From the NCBI GenBank assembly GCA_965221215.1, contig OZ244872.1, forward strand, positions 2,108,001 through 2,172,000: a stretch of DNA of 64,000 bases, read 5' to 3'. Of this stretch, positions 1 to 7,283 are shown piece after piece. How positions within the stretch are numbered: the first letter of the stretch is position 1; each line of letters starts with the position of its first letter. The position numbers and the translations under genes were made by a program. The notes under the pieces were generated by a model. That model did not search any database. It saw nothing but the letters and a program-made list of their open reading frames with translations, and was not told the origin of the DNA. This stretch comes from Aldehydirespirator sp965221215 (GTDB lineage: Bacteria > Actinomycetota > Acidimicrobiia > Acidimicrobiales > Aldehydirespiratoraceae).

Positions 1-161
1 GTACGACGCTGAAAGTGTTGGGGCAGCGGGGCGGATCCCACACCGGCGACCTCCAGCCGGGCCGCGTCCGAGGTGGCTGCTGCCCCACCGACGGCGCCCC
101 ATTGCGGCGCGAGCAGGTAGGAGGCCGCACCACCTACTGGTGCCCCGAACACCAGATGTGA
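1..161 (+). CDS. Fpg/Nei-family DNA glycosylase, C-terminal end (partial)
   Basis: Only the last 52 codons are in the window, read in the frame that starts at base 3 and ends with TGA at 159-161. The family excises oxidised bases and nicks the DNA, and ends in a zinc finger that grips the duplex. The tail shows QRGGSHTGDL, then PTDGAPLRR and VGGRTTYWCPEHQ, the usual shape of that finger. The classic four-cysteine set is altered here: the pairs read CCPTD and CPEH, so Asp or His may replace two cysteines, or zinc binding may be weakened. It ends 70 bp before engB on the same strand. The family call rests on this tail alone; Fpg cannot be separated from Nei. Confidence 0.72.
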   Translation, partial: TTLKVLGQRGGSHTGDLQPGRVRGGCCPTDGAPLRREQVGGRTTYWCPEHQM

Positions 162-231
162 CCGGCTCCGCCACACGCTTGATCCGCCGCAGGACACCCG
201 CCCCCCACCACCCCGGTCGTAGCATGAACGG

Positions 232-825
232 ATGGCGGGACCGCTGGCGCTGCGCTTCGTGTCGTCGTATCCCCACGCCCGGCAGATGCCCGACACCGCG
301 GCAGAGATCGCTCTGGTGGGAAGGTCCAACGTGGGCAAGTCGTCGCTGCTGAACGCCCTGGCCCAGCGCAAGCAGCTGGCCCGCACCTCCAAGACCCCCG
401 GCGCCACCAGGCTGATCAACGCCTTCGAACTGGGGGCGGAAGGCTCGGGCCGCTGGCTGGTGGATCTGCCCGGCTACGGCTACGCCAAGGCCTCGAAGGC
501 CGAGCAGGCCCGCTGGAGCGCCATGGCCGAGGGATACCTCGCCCACCGGGCGCCGCTGCGGGGCGTGCTGCACCTCATCGACGGCGAGATCGGCCCCACC
601 GGCGGTGACCTTCAGACCGTCGAATGGCTGGACGGGCTGGACCTCCCCGTCACCTACGTGGCCACCAAGATCGACAAGGTACGACCCTCCCGACGGGGCG
701 CCCGCAAGGCCGAACTCGCCTCCAAGCTCGACGCCGACCGGGGGGCTGTCCAATGGACCAGCGCGGCCAAAGGCACCGGTATCGCCGAACTGCGGGCCCT
801 GGTATCCGCCCTGCTCCACGCCTAG
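232..825 (+). CDS. engB: EngB (YsxC/YihA) ribosome-biogenesis GTPase
   Basis: A 197-residue GTPase of normal family length, acting in assembly of the large ribosomal subunit. All G motifs are visible: G1 GRSNVGKSS at residues 30-38, a threonine-rich switch I around residues 52-59 (TSKTPGAT), G3 DLPGYG at 78-83, G4 TKID at 145-148 and G5 TSAA near 176-179. The ATG at 232 puts G1 at the usual distance from the N terminus. No clear Shine-Dalgarno site is seen. It follows a DNA glycosylase tail on the same strand and is followed by a repeat-rich spacer. Confidence 0.95.
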   Translation: MAGPLALRFVSSYPHARQMPDTAAEIALVGRSNVGKSSLLNALAQRKQLARTSKTPGATRLINAFELGAEGSGRWLVDLPGYGYAKASKAEQARWSAMAEGYLAHRAPLRGVLHLIDGEIGPTGGDLQTVEWLDGLDLPVTYVATKIDKVRPSRRGARKAELASKLDADRGAVQWTSAAKGTGIAELRALVSALLHA

Positions 826-1153
826 ATCTCGCCTTCAAGAGGGCGTGTGGTCTGGATTCGCTCGCCTATTCGCTCGGCCTCCAATTGCCTGAGTCATCCG
901 CCAGTTCGGCGGGCTGGCCGCTCGAAAGTAGGCTCGCGGCCGTGAGTATCCGCGTCACAGACAGCCGCCCGTCTAGAAGCCAGAGCGTAGAGGGCGCGCA
1001 AATTGGTGAGAGCCGGTCGCGTCGCAGCGGGGTCATTCCCGCTCTTGTTCGCTGCGCTCACGGGCCGCCCAAACCCCGGCATCACAGCCCACGGCCTCGC
1101 CCGTATGGGCCGGAATCACTCACCCATTCGCTCGGCCTCTTGAGGTTGAGGCC
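826..1153. other. Repeat-bearing spacer between engB and the aminotransferase gene
   Basis: This 328-bp stretch has no convincing gene. Its left end (about 848-882) carries a fragment matching the outer edge of the dispersed element seen across the window (a CTCGGCCTC edge near 873-881). Its right third is a full copy of that element (about 1000-1141). The part between, about 885-1000, shows nothing I can name. Confidence 0.6.
1000..1141 (-). repeat. Dispersed gene-end element, copy 1 (full)
   Basis: The conserved core lies at 1038-1067; read on the minus strand it runs from GGCCCGTGAGCG to GAACAAGAGCGGG. To its right come an arm containing GCCC-GTAT-GGGC, which can fold as a small hairpin, and the outer edge GAGGCCGAGCG at about 1130-1140. 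The same core recurs at 7371, 14417, 14461, 18607, 20204, 55054, 59414 and 63857. Here the outer edge sits just upstream of the aminotransferase start rather than after a gene end. Confidence 0.8.
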
Positions 1154-2407
1154 TTGACCGGGGGGCCCCGCAGCGTGGGTGGCCGCTACTTCGTTCAGAA
1201 CCCGGGGCCGACCAACATCCCCGACCGGGTGCTGGAGGCCTTCCGCCGCCCCGCTATCGACTTCGCCGATCCCGAGTTCGTGGCACTGGCCGACAGTATC
1301 TGGGCCGACCTCCCCGAAGTGTTCGGCGGCGCCGACGAGATCGTGGTGCTGACCACGGTGGGACACGGCGCCTGGGAGTCGGCGCTGACCAACACCCTCG
1401 ATCCCGGCGACGCGGTGCTGATTCCCGACTGCGGGATGTTCGGGCGGCGCTGGGCGATGATGGCCCTCGACCTCGGCTACGAGGTGGTGTCCACCTCCCC
1501 GCAGATACGAACACCCATCGACCCGGCCGAGGTCGCCGACATCCTGGCCGCCGACACCGCCCACCGGATCCGCAGCGTGTGCATCGTCCACACCGAGACT
1601 TCCACCGGCGCGGTAGTCGATCTGGCCGCCATGCGGGCCGCCATCGACGCCTCCGGCCATCCGGCGCTGTTCGTGGTGGACGGAGTGTGCTCGCTGGCCA
1701 TCGAGCCGCTGCGTATGCGCGACTGGGGCATCGACGTGGTGGTGGCCGCCGCTCAGAAGGGCCTGATGATGCCGCCGGGCCTGTCGTTCTGCGCGCTGAG
1801 CGAGCGGGCGGTGGAGCGCAACCGCGCCGCGGCCACGCCCCGGTTCCATCTGGCGTGGGCCCCCCGCTTCGAGGAGGGCCACATCTACAAGCGCTTCGGC
1901 GGCACCCCGCCCATCCAGCACATGTTCGCCCTGCGGGCCGCGCTCGACATGATCGCCGAGACCGGCGGCGTCGACGCCTCGATAGCCCGCCACCGGCGCT
2001 GGGCCGCCGCGGTGCACGCCGCGGTGGACGGCTGGGCGTCGGCGGGGCCGTGGGAGATCAACATGACCGAGCCCGAGCACCGCACCGCGGCTATCACCTG
2101 CGTGCGCACCGGTGATCTCGACGCCAATGCGCTGATCTCAGCGGCCCGCGACCGCTTCAGTGTGAGCGTCGGGTCGGCGATGTTGACCGAGACGGAGGGC
2201 CATGCCTTCCGCATCGGTCACTTGGGCGACCTCAACGAGCCCATGCTGCTCGGCGCGTTGGGCGGAATAGAGACGGCCATGATGGTGCTGGGCCTGCCCC
2301 ACGGCCACGGCCTGCCCGCCGCGGTCGCGTCTTTGGCCGCCACCGCACGGTCGGAAGAGGACCCAGGCACCGGCTCAAGCGCGGTCGGCGGCGCCTGCTG
2401 CACCTAG
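1154..2407 (+). CDS. Class V aminotransferase, serine-glyoxylate/alanine-glyoxylate type
   Basis: A 417-residue PLP enzyme of fold type I. The N-terminal NPGPTNIP is typical of the serine-glyoxylate and alanine-glyoxylate group. VVDGVCSL near residue 174 carries the Asp that contacts the pyridine nitrogen. AAAQKGLMMPPGL near 198-210 carries the Schiff-base lysine (K202). Such enzymes move an amino group from serine or alanine to glyoxylate. The window also encodes glycolate oxidase, which makes glyoxylate, so a photorespiration-like C2 route is plausible but not shown. The start is TTG at 1154; a GTG seven codons on is an alternative. The last 20 residues are low-complexity and not family-like. 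Confidence 0.85.
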   Translation: MTGGPRSVGGRYFVQNPGPTNIPDRVLEAFRRPAIDFADPEFVALADSIWADLPEVFGGADEIVVLTTVGHGAWESALTNTLDPGDAVLIPDCGMFGRRWAMMALDLGYEVVSTSPQIRTPIDPAEVADILAADTAHRIRSVCIVHTETSTGAVVDLAAMRAAIDASGHPALFVVDGVCSLAIEPLRMRDWGIDVVVAAAQKGLMMPPGLSFCALSERAVERNRAAATPRFHLAWAPRFEEGHIYKRFGGTPPIQHMFALRAALDMIAETGGVDASIARHRRWAAAVHAAVDGWASAGPWEINMTEPEHRTAAITCVRTGDLDANALISAARDRFSVSVGSAMLTETEGHAFRIGHLGDLNEPMLLGALGGIETAMMVLGLPHGHGLPAAVASLAATARSEEDPGTGSSAVGGACCT

Positions 2408-2538
2408 CAACGGCTTGCCGAACCGGCGAGGGGGATGATGGAGCGGCCCAGCCGATCCCGCCCCACCAACAAATGCTCGCATCCGAGGCCGGGATCGATC
2501 CGCCACATGCCGAGACTCACCGTGCCATACTCCACGGC

Positions 2539-2799
2539 ATGGTTCCCGACCCGGTGATGGACCGACTCGAAGCCTCTTTCGAGCGTCGTCGCGCCAAGAT
2601 GCTGCGGGAACACGAAGGCGAGTGGGCTCTTCTGATCTACCGTCGCGTCACCGAGCCGACCGAGTTCTTCCCAACTTCGAACGACGCAGTAGGCGCCGGA
2701 TATCGGAAGGCAGCAGGTCAGCGCTTCCTCGTGAAGCAGGTGCTCAAGGAAGACAGGGTGTACTACATTCCCCGGCTTGTACTGGCCGACCAACTCTGA
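2539..2799 (+). CDS. Small protein paired with a retropepsin-like protease
   Basis: I do not recognise this family. The 86-residue protein is charged, with helix-prone DRLEASFERRRAKML near its start and a C-terminal half containing VLKEDRVYYIPRLVL. It overlaps the following protease gene by 23 bp, so the two are almost surely co-translated. I prefer the ATG at 2539 because a CATACT -10-like hexamer ends 8 bp upstream, which would give a nearly leaderless mRNA; an in-frame ATG at 2473 would add 22 residues. It could be a substrate, inhibitor or adaptor for the protease; nothing in the sequence decides this. Confidence 0.55.
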   Translation: MVPDPVMDRLEASFERRRAKMLREHEGEWALLIYRRVTEPTEFFPTSNDAVGAGYRKAAGQRFLVKQVLKEDRVYYIPRLVLADQL

Positions 2800-3262
2800 C
2801 GATCCGGGCTACGCGCTCATCAGGGGACGCATCGATCCCAAGGCAGGCGCCATCGTCGAGGTGAAGCTAGAGGCAACCACCGCCGAACTCGCCCTCCTGA
2901 ACGCCCAGGGCAAAGTCGCTCCGTTGCCACGTTACGGCCGGGGCGTCATCGATACAGGCGCAGAAGTCTCATGTGTGAACGACGGGATCGCTCAGGCGCT
3001 CGCTACTGAGCCGTCGGGCACCTACCGCGTGGTCACTGCTGCTGGCATCCATCCGCGCCACGTCTACCCACTGAGCGTCACACTTGGACCGGATCTGAAC
3101 CCGCGGCCCGACCCGATCGAAGTGGATGCACCCGAAATGCGCATAGAACACGGCATCTTGCTTATCGGCCGCGACGTGCTGAGCCGCGGAGAACTGGTGG
3201 TCTATGGACCCGACGCCCGGTTTGAACTGGTGCTGCCCCGGGGTGTCGACCAGTTCCGCTGA
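2777..3262 (+). CDS. Retropepsin-like aspartyl protease family protein
   Basis: A 161-residue protein with the two hallmarks of a single-domain retropepsin fold. GVIDTGAEVSCVND (residues 56-69) carries the catalytic Asp-Thr-Gly, and ILLIGRDVLS (about 125-135) is the conserved Gly-Arg-Asp strand near the end of the domain. As in retroviral enzymes, one domain would have to dimerise to make an active site. The start is TTG at 2777 inside the preceding gene; no signal peptide or membrane segment is seen, so it is likely cytoplasmic. Its strand is convergent with the IMPDH-like gene 40 bp away. Function is unknown beyond the fold. Confidence 0.72.
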   Translation: MYWPTNSDDPGYALIRGRIDPKAGAIVEVKLEATTAELALLNAQGKVAPLPRYGRGVIDTGAEVSCVNDGIAQALATEPSGTYRVVTAAGIHPRHVYPLSVTLGPDLNPRPDPIEVDAPEMRIEHGILLIGRDVLSRGELVVYGPDARFELVLPRGVDQFR

Positions 3263-3301
3263 CGGCAGAACTGGCAGGTTGAGGGCGAGTCCGGCTGCGG
3301 G

Positions 3302-4363
3302 TCAGCGTTGGCCCAGGGTGGCGTGGGGCAGGTTCTCGATCACGCCTTGGGGAGTGACCGCCACGAACTCGGCCAGTTCGGCGAACTCGGCCAGCGTGCG
3401 GGCGTTGGTGTAGCTCATGGCGCTGCGCAAGCCCGCCATCAGCTGCAGCACCAGCTTGGAGGCCTCGCCCTTGTAGGGCACCGTGCCCTCCACGCCCTCG
3501 GGCGCCCGGTACGACAGGTACTCCTCGTCGAGGTCCTCGCCCGAACGGTCGGCCCGGGCCATGACCGCCTCGAAGCTGGCCATGCCCCGGATGCGCTTCT
3601 GCAGACCCTGCGCCCCCTGCTCCAACTCGCCGGGGCTCTCCTTGGTGCCGGCCAGCATGCTGCCCACCATCACCGTGGACGCTCCCGCGGCCAGGGCCTT
3701 GGCGATGTCGCCGGAGCTGCGGATGCCGCCGTCGGCTATGACCGGCACGCCGACGGGGGCCACGTCGGCGATGGCCGTCAACTGGGGGACGCCCACGCCG
3801 GCCACGGTGCGGGTGGTGCACACGCCGCCCGGCCCGACCCCCACCTTGACCGCATCGGCGCCCGCCTCCACCAGGTCGTTGGCGCCTTCGAGGGTGGCCA
3901 CATTGCCGGCCACCACGTCGGTGTCGGCGAAGTGATCCTTGAGGGTGCGCACGCCGTCGATGGCGTGGTCGGAGTGGCCGTGGGCGATGTCGAGCACCAG
4001 CGTGTCGGCGCCGGCGGCCACCAGCGCCTTGGCCCGGTCGACCATGTCGCGGTCGGTGCCCACCGCCGCGCCCACGGCCAGGGAGGCGCCGGCGTCCTTG
4101 ACCCGGTAGATCTCGTCGGCCTGGGTGTCGATCGGCATGAAGCGATGCACGATGCCGATGCCGCCCAAACGGGCCATGGCGACGGCCATCTCGTGCTCGC
4201 AGACGGTGTCCATGTTGGCCGCCACCACCGGCAGGTCGAGTGCGACTCGGCGCGACAGCCGGGTGCGCACCGACACGTCCTGGCGGGATCTGATCGACGA
4301 CCGCCGGGGGACGAGCAGCACATCGTCGAAGGTGAGCCCGGTGCGCAGTCCTTCCAAACCCAT
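3302..4363 (-). CDS. IMP dehydrogenase/GMP reductase family protein without CBS domains
   Basis: A TIM-barrel nucleotide oxidoreductase of about 353 residues. GLTFDDVLLVPRRSS opens the domain; the catalytic loop is GVGPGGVCTTRTVAGVG with the cysteine that attacks C2 of the purine; PEGVEGTVPYKG near the end resembles IMPDH. The CBS pair usual in IMPDH is absent, giving a GMP-reductase-like length, and the IMPDH flap motif RYFQ is not found. IMPDH makes XMP from IMP; GMP reductase does the reverse salvage step. Motifs point both ways, so I leave the direction open. The start is taken as ATG 4363; TTG 4375 is possible. An inverted repeat covers the start region. Confidence 0.82.
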   Translation of the reverse strand: MGLEGLRTGLTFDDVLLVPRRSSIRSRQDVSVRTRLSRRVALDLPVVAANMDTVCEHEMAVAMARLGGIGIVHRFMPIDTQADEIYRVKDAGASLAVGAAVGTDRDMVDRAKALVAAGADTLVLDIAHGHSDHAIDGVRTLKDHFADTDVVAGNVATLEGANDLVEAGADAVKVGVGPGGVCTTRTVAGVGVPQLTAIADVAPVGVPVIADGGIRSSGDIAKALAAGASTVMVGSMLAGTKESPGELEQGAQGLQKRIRGMASFEAVMARADRSGEDLDEEYLSYRAPEGVEGTVPYKGEASKLVLQLMAGLRSAMSYTNARTLAEFAELAEFVAVTPQGVIENLPHATLGQR

Positions 4364-4365
4364 AC

Positions 4366-4426
4366 TCGCCGCCAACCTACAGGGCGCGGCTGCGCCGGGC
4401 CAGATATCCGCTGAGATTGGCGGCGA
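4366..4426 (-). promoter_or_regulatory. Inverted repeat over the IMPDH-like gene's start
   Basis: TCGCCGCCAA at 4366-4375 and TTGGCGGCGA at 4417-4426 are perfect 10-bp complements separated by 41 nt. A smaller GGCGC/GCGCC hairpin with a 4-nt loop lies inside at 4383-4396. In the mRNA the right arm would sit directly against the ATG at 4363 and cover the TTG at 4375. It could modulate initiation or be chance in GC-rich DNA; no known riboswitch class is recognised. Confidence 0.35.
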
Positions 4427-4434
4427 TCAGGCGA

Positions 4435-4725
4435 TCAGTCGACGGAGATCTGGGCCATCAGCGAGGCCCGCTGCTCGTCGAAGGCCTCGAGGTCCATCTG
4501 CCCGTCGTCGTAGCGGCGGTGCAGGTCCTCAACCTTGGCCATGATCTCGTCATTGCTGAGGGACGGACCCTGCGGGGCGGCCTCGGCATCGTCGTCGTCG
4601 TGCTGGCCATGCTCCAACTCGTACAGCTCGCCCCGCCCGAGGCGCTTCTGGCGCTTGGCCTCGGCCCGTGCCTTCTTGGCCATGTCACGCTGGCGCTTTG
4701 CGAAGCTGGATCGTCCGGTTGCCAC
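4435..4725 (-). CDS. Small highly charged hypothetical protein
   Basis: A 96-residue protein. The first third is strongly basic (SFAKRQRDMAKKARAEAKRQ), followed by an acidic DDDD stretch and a C-terminal half with ALMOST helical LSNDEIMAKVEDLHRRY and a DLEAFDEQRASLM end that resembles short SHOCT-like helices. The GTG at 4725 was chosen because GGAGG lies 9 nt upstream on the minus strand; a longer reading frame upstream of it lacks such a site. No signal peptide or membrane segment. It precedes the IMPDH-like gene by 71 bp on the same strand and may share its transcript. Function unknown; nucleic-acid binding is only a guess from charge. Confidence 0.7.
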   Translation of the reverse strand: MATGRSSFAKRQRDMAKKARAEAKRQKRLGRGELYELEHGQHDDDDAEAAPQGPSLSNDEIMAKVEDLHRRYDDGQMDLEAFDEQRASLMAQISVD

Positions 4726-4849
4726 TGGGATCAGCCTCCGTGAAAGTTGCACTGGCACCTGCTCTGGCAGGGGCCGACGTAGCAGGCTAGGCCCAACATC
4801 GGACATTTCCATCCGAGGCACAAGCCATACAGACCGGTGCCTCGGCGGG

Positions 4850-4945
4850 GGTGGCGTAATGCCCGCCCTTGCCCGGCTTCGCTCACGGGACGCTCAAGCC
4901 GCGCAGCACGGCCCACGGCCTCGTCAGGTGGAGGGCCTCACCGAG
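4850..4945 (-). repeat. Dispersed gene-end element, degenerate copy 2
   Basis: A diverged copy: CTTCGCTCACGGGACG at 4877-4892 and CCCACGGCCTCGTC near 4913-4926 match the core and arm of the family, with substitutions elsewhere. It lies in the 245-bp gap between the SDR gene and the small charged protein, both on the minus strand. Nothing else is seen in that gap. Confidence 0.55.
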
Positions 4946-4970
4946 GACGATCGGGTTCGATCCGTCGGTC

Positions 4971-5768
4971 TCAATCGGCGCAGGCGAGGCCTCCGCCCAC
5001 GGGCAGCGTGGCGCCGGTCAGGTACGACCCGGCCCGCGCCGCCAGGTACACCGCCGCCGCGGCCAGGTCGTCGGGCTCGCCGATGCGGCCCAGCGGCACC
5101 CGGCCGGCCAGCTCGGCCCGGGCCTCGGGGTCGTCGAGGATGAACGCCATCATCTTGGAGTCGAAGGGGCCGGGCGCGATGGCGTTGACGGTTATGTGCT
5201 CGGAGGCCAGCCGCTTGGCAAGGTGGCGGGTGAGATGCACGAGTCCCGCCTTGGACGCCGAATACGAGTAGGTCTCCAGGTCGGGCGCTCTCAGCCCGTC
5301 GACAGAGGCTACGTTGATCACCCGGGCCGGATCGGCAGGGGTGGCCGCGGCCCGCAGCAGTCCCAGCAGCTTCTGGGTGAGGAAGAACGGGCCGCTCAGG
5401 TTGGTGTCGATGACCTTGTTCCAGCCGTGCGCCGGGAACTCGTCGAGTGCCGCTCCCCAGCTCGCTCCGGCGTTGTTGACGAGTATGTCGAGCGAGTCCC
5501 ACCGCTGGCCGACGGCCTCTGTCAACCCGGCGCAGCCCTCGGGGGTGGACAGGTCGGCCGGAATCGCCTCGCAGGGGCCTTGGGCCGCGAGCCGGCTGGC
5601 CGCGGCGGCCGCCGGCTCCGCCTTGCGGGCCGAGATGATCACCCGGCAACCGGCATCGAGCAGCCCGCCGGCGATCATGTGGCCGATGCCCCGGCTGCCG
5701 CCGGTGACCACGGCCGACTTGCCGTCGAGCCCGAACAGGTCGACCAAGCGGTCGGTGTTCATCGCCAT
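4971..5768 (-). CDS. Short-chain dehydrogenase/reductase (SDR) oxidoreductase
   Basis: A 265-residue classical SDR. The NAD(P)-binding TGGSRGIG is near residue 22, NNAG near 98, and the active site is INVASVDG with YSYSASKAG (Ser, Tyr, Lys). The C terminus GSYLTGATLPVGGG is also typical. The start ATG 5768 has GGAGG 10 nt upstream. It lies 40 bp downstream of rlmB on the same strand. The substrate cannot be read from the sequence; the protein resembles gluconate-5-dehydrogenase/3-oxoacyl reductase-like members, but that level is uncertain. Confidence 0.88.
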   Translation of the reverse strand: MAMNTDRLVDLFGLDGKSAVVTGGSRGIGHMIAGGLLDAGCRVIISARKAEPAAAAASRLAAQGPCEAIPADLSTPEGCAGLTEAVGQRWDSLDILVNNAGASWGAALDEFPAHGWNKVIDTNLSGPFFLTQKLLGLLRAAATPADPARVINVASVDGLRAPDLETYSYSASKAGLVHLTRHLAKRLASEHITVNAIAPGPFDSKMMAFILDDPEARAELAGRVPLGRIGEPDDLAAAAVYLAARAGSYLTGATLPVGGGLACAD

Positions 5769-5808
5769 GGCTGAGCGTCCTCCAGAGATTGGGTCTGTGA
5801 GCCCGCGG

Positions 5809-6771
5809 TCAGCAGCGGCGGCGGGCCAGGTCGAAGCAGGCCACCGCGGCGGCGGCGGCCACATTGAGCGAGCCGAGCGTGCCCCGCAGCGGGATGGAGG
5901 CCACCACATCGCAGCGCTGGGCGACGAGCCGGGACAGTCCCCTGCTCTCGGAGCCGAGAACGAGCGCCACCGCTTCGCCCGCCAGGTCGAGTTCGTGAAG
6001 GGGCCGAGGCCCGGCCGCATCGAGGCCAACCGTCCACACGTCGTGGCTGCTCAGCGTGCGCAGCGCGGTCGGGATGCCAGGCACGACCGCGAACGGCAGG
6101 TGCTCCACCGCGCCGGCGGCCGCCTTGGCCACGGTGGGGGTGATCCGGGCGGAGCGGTGGCGGGGCAGCACCACCCCGGTAACTCCGGCGCATTCGGCGG
6201 TGCGCAGCACCGCGCCGAAGTTGCCCGGATCGGTTATGCCGTCCAACACCAGCAGAAACGGAGCGGCGGTTGGGCCACGGTCTCGACCGGCGGAACCGTC
6301 CGGCGAGGGCATCCCGGCTGAGCGGGCACCGTCTGGCGGGGGCGCTCCGTGCGGACGACGACCGCCGCTGGCGCCGTCTAACCGGGTGGAAGCCAGTTCG
6401 GCCAGCTCGACCTCGGGCAGCGGATCGGCACGGGCGACCACGCCCTGGGGCGCGTCGGTGCGGGCGGTGTTGTCGAGCTCGGCCCGGCTGACCCCGCGGA
6501 TCGCGGCCCGCTGCTCGCGGGCCAACTCGACGATGTGCTCGACGATGGGAGCGGGGTCGAGTCCTTTGGCGATCATCACGGTGCGGGTCCGCCGCCGGCC
6601 CGCTAGCAGCAGCTCCCGGACCGCCTGTCGGCCCTCGACCTGCTCTCCGCCCAGACCGCTTCGATCCCGTCCCGCCGGCCTCGGTGCCGCCCGCCGGTTG
6701 CCGGACTCGCGCGAGCCCCCACGCGGCGAGGGTCCCGATCTCCGGCGGCCAGACCGGCTGGGACCGCTCAC
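5809..6771 (-). CDS. rlmB: 23S rRNA (guanosine 2'-O)-methyltransferase RlmB, SPOUT/TrmH family
   Basis: A 320-residue protein. The first 45 or so residues are an Arg/Ser/Gly-rich basic tail. Then comes an L30e-like RNA-binding substrate domain (GGEQVEGRQAVRELL onward), a proline-glycine-rich linker, and the knotted SPOUT domain with DPGNFGAVLRTAECAG, ALVLGSESRGLS and PLRGTLGSLNVAAAAA, the three SAM-knot motifs. The GTG start at 6769-6771 overlaps the ispF stop as GTGA, which fixes the start and indicates coupling. ispD-ispF-rlmB is a common actinobacterial neighbourhood, where cysS often sits between; cysS is absent here. Confidence 0.9.
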   Translation of the reverse strand: MSGPSRSGRRRSGPSPRGGSRESGNRRAAPRPAGRDRSGLGGEQVEGRQAVRELLLAGRRRTRTVMIAKGLDPAPIVEHIVELAREQRAAIRGVSRAELDNTARTDAPQGVVARADPLPEVELAELASTRLDGASGGRRPHGAPPPDGARSAGMPSPDGSAGRDRGPTAAPFLLVLDGITDPGNFGAVLRTAECAGVTGVVLPRHRSARITPTVAKAAAGAVEHLPFAVVPGIPTALRTLSSHDVWTVGLDAAGPRPLHELDLAGEAVALVLGSESRGLSRLVAQRCDVVASIPLRGTLGSLNVAAAAAVACFDLARRRC

Positions 6772-7283
6772 CGGCGGGTATTCCCGTCGGGGTCGTCGGA
6801 CCGTCGGGCTACCAGGGCCACCGCCATGGCGGCCACCCCCTCGCCGCGGCCCAGCGCGCCCACGCCCTCGGTGCTGCGCCCGGTGACGGTCACGGGTGCT
6901 CCGGCCGCGGCGCTGAGACGCTGCTGCATCGTGTCGCGGTGCGGGGCCAGCCTGGGCGAGTCGAGCACCACGGTGCAAGACACGTTGACCGGGTCCCAGC
7001 CCGCCTGCCGCACCGCGGTGGCGGCTCGGCCCAGCAGGTCGATGCTGTCGGCGCCGGCCCAGGCCGGATCGCGGTCGCTGAACATCTGGCCGATGTCGGG
7101 CAGGCCCGCCGCGGCCAGCAGCGCGTCGATGCAGGCGTGGGCCACCGCGTCGGCGTCGGAGTGCCCGTCGAGGCCGCGCTCGTCGTCGAAGCGAACCCCG
7201 CCCAGCACCAGCGTCCGCTGCGGGTCGTCGCTGTAGCGGTGAACATCGAAGCCCTGCCCGACCCGAATCCCAGGCTCAGCCAT
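6768..7283 (-). CDS. ispF: 2-C-methyl-D-erythritol 2,4-cyclodiphosphate synthase IspF
   Basis: A 171-residue enzyme of the MEP isoprenoid route, forming the cyclic diphosphate with loss of CMP. Metal ligands lie in GFDVHRY (Asp, His) and in GHSDADAVAHA; GRSTEGVGALGRGEG is the conserved C-terminal loop. The ATG at 7283 has GGAG 6 nt upstream; an ATG four codons earlier (7295) is less well placed. Its start lies 8 bp inside the 3' end of ispD and its stop overlaps rlmB, so the three genes form a tight unit. Confidence 0.94.
   Translation of the reverse strand: MAEPGIRVGQGFDVHRYSDDPQRTLVLGGVRFDDERGLDGHSDADAVAHACIDALLAAAGLPDIGQMFSDRDPAWAGADSIDLLGRAATAVRQAGWDPVNVSCTVVLDSPRLAPHRDTMQQRLSAAAGAPVTVTGRSTEGVGALGRGEGVAAMAVALVARRSDDPDGNTRR

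Noticed and set aside
3308..4414. Plus-strand open frame of 368 codons opposite the IMPDH-like gene
   Set aside because: Antisense of a strongly conserved TIM-barrel enzyme; repetitive His/Gly sequence and no family motif.
6772..6978. Longer N terminus for RlmB
   Set aside because: The extension lies wholly inside ispF and is Arg/Gly-rich; the GTGA overlap at 6768-6771 gives a better start.
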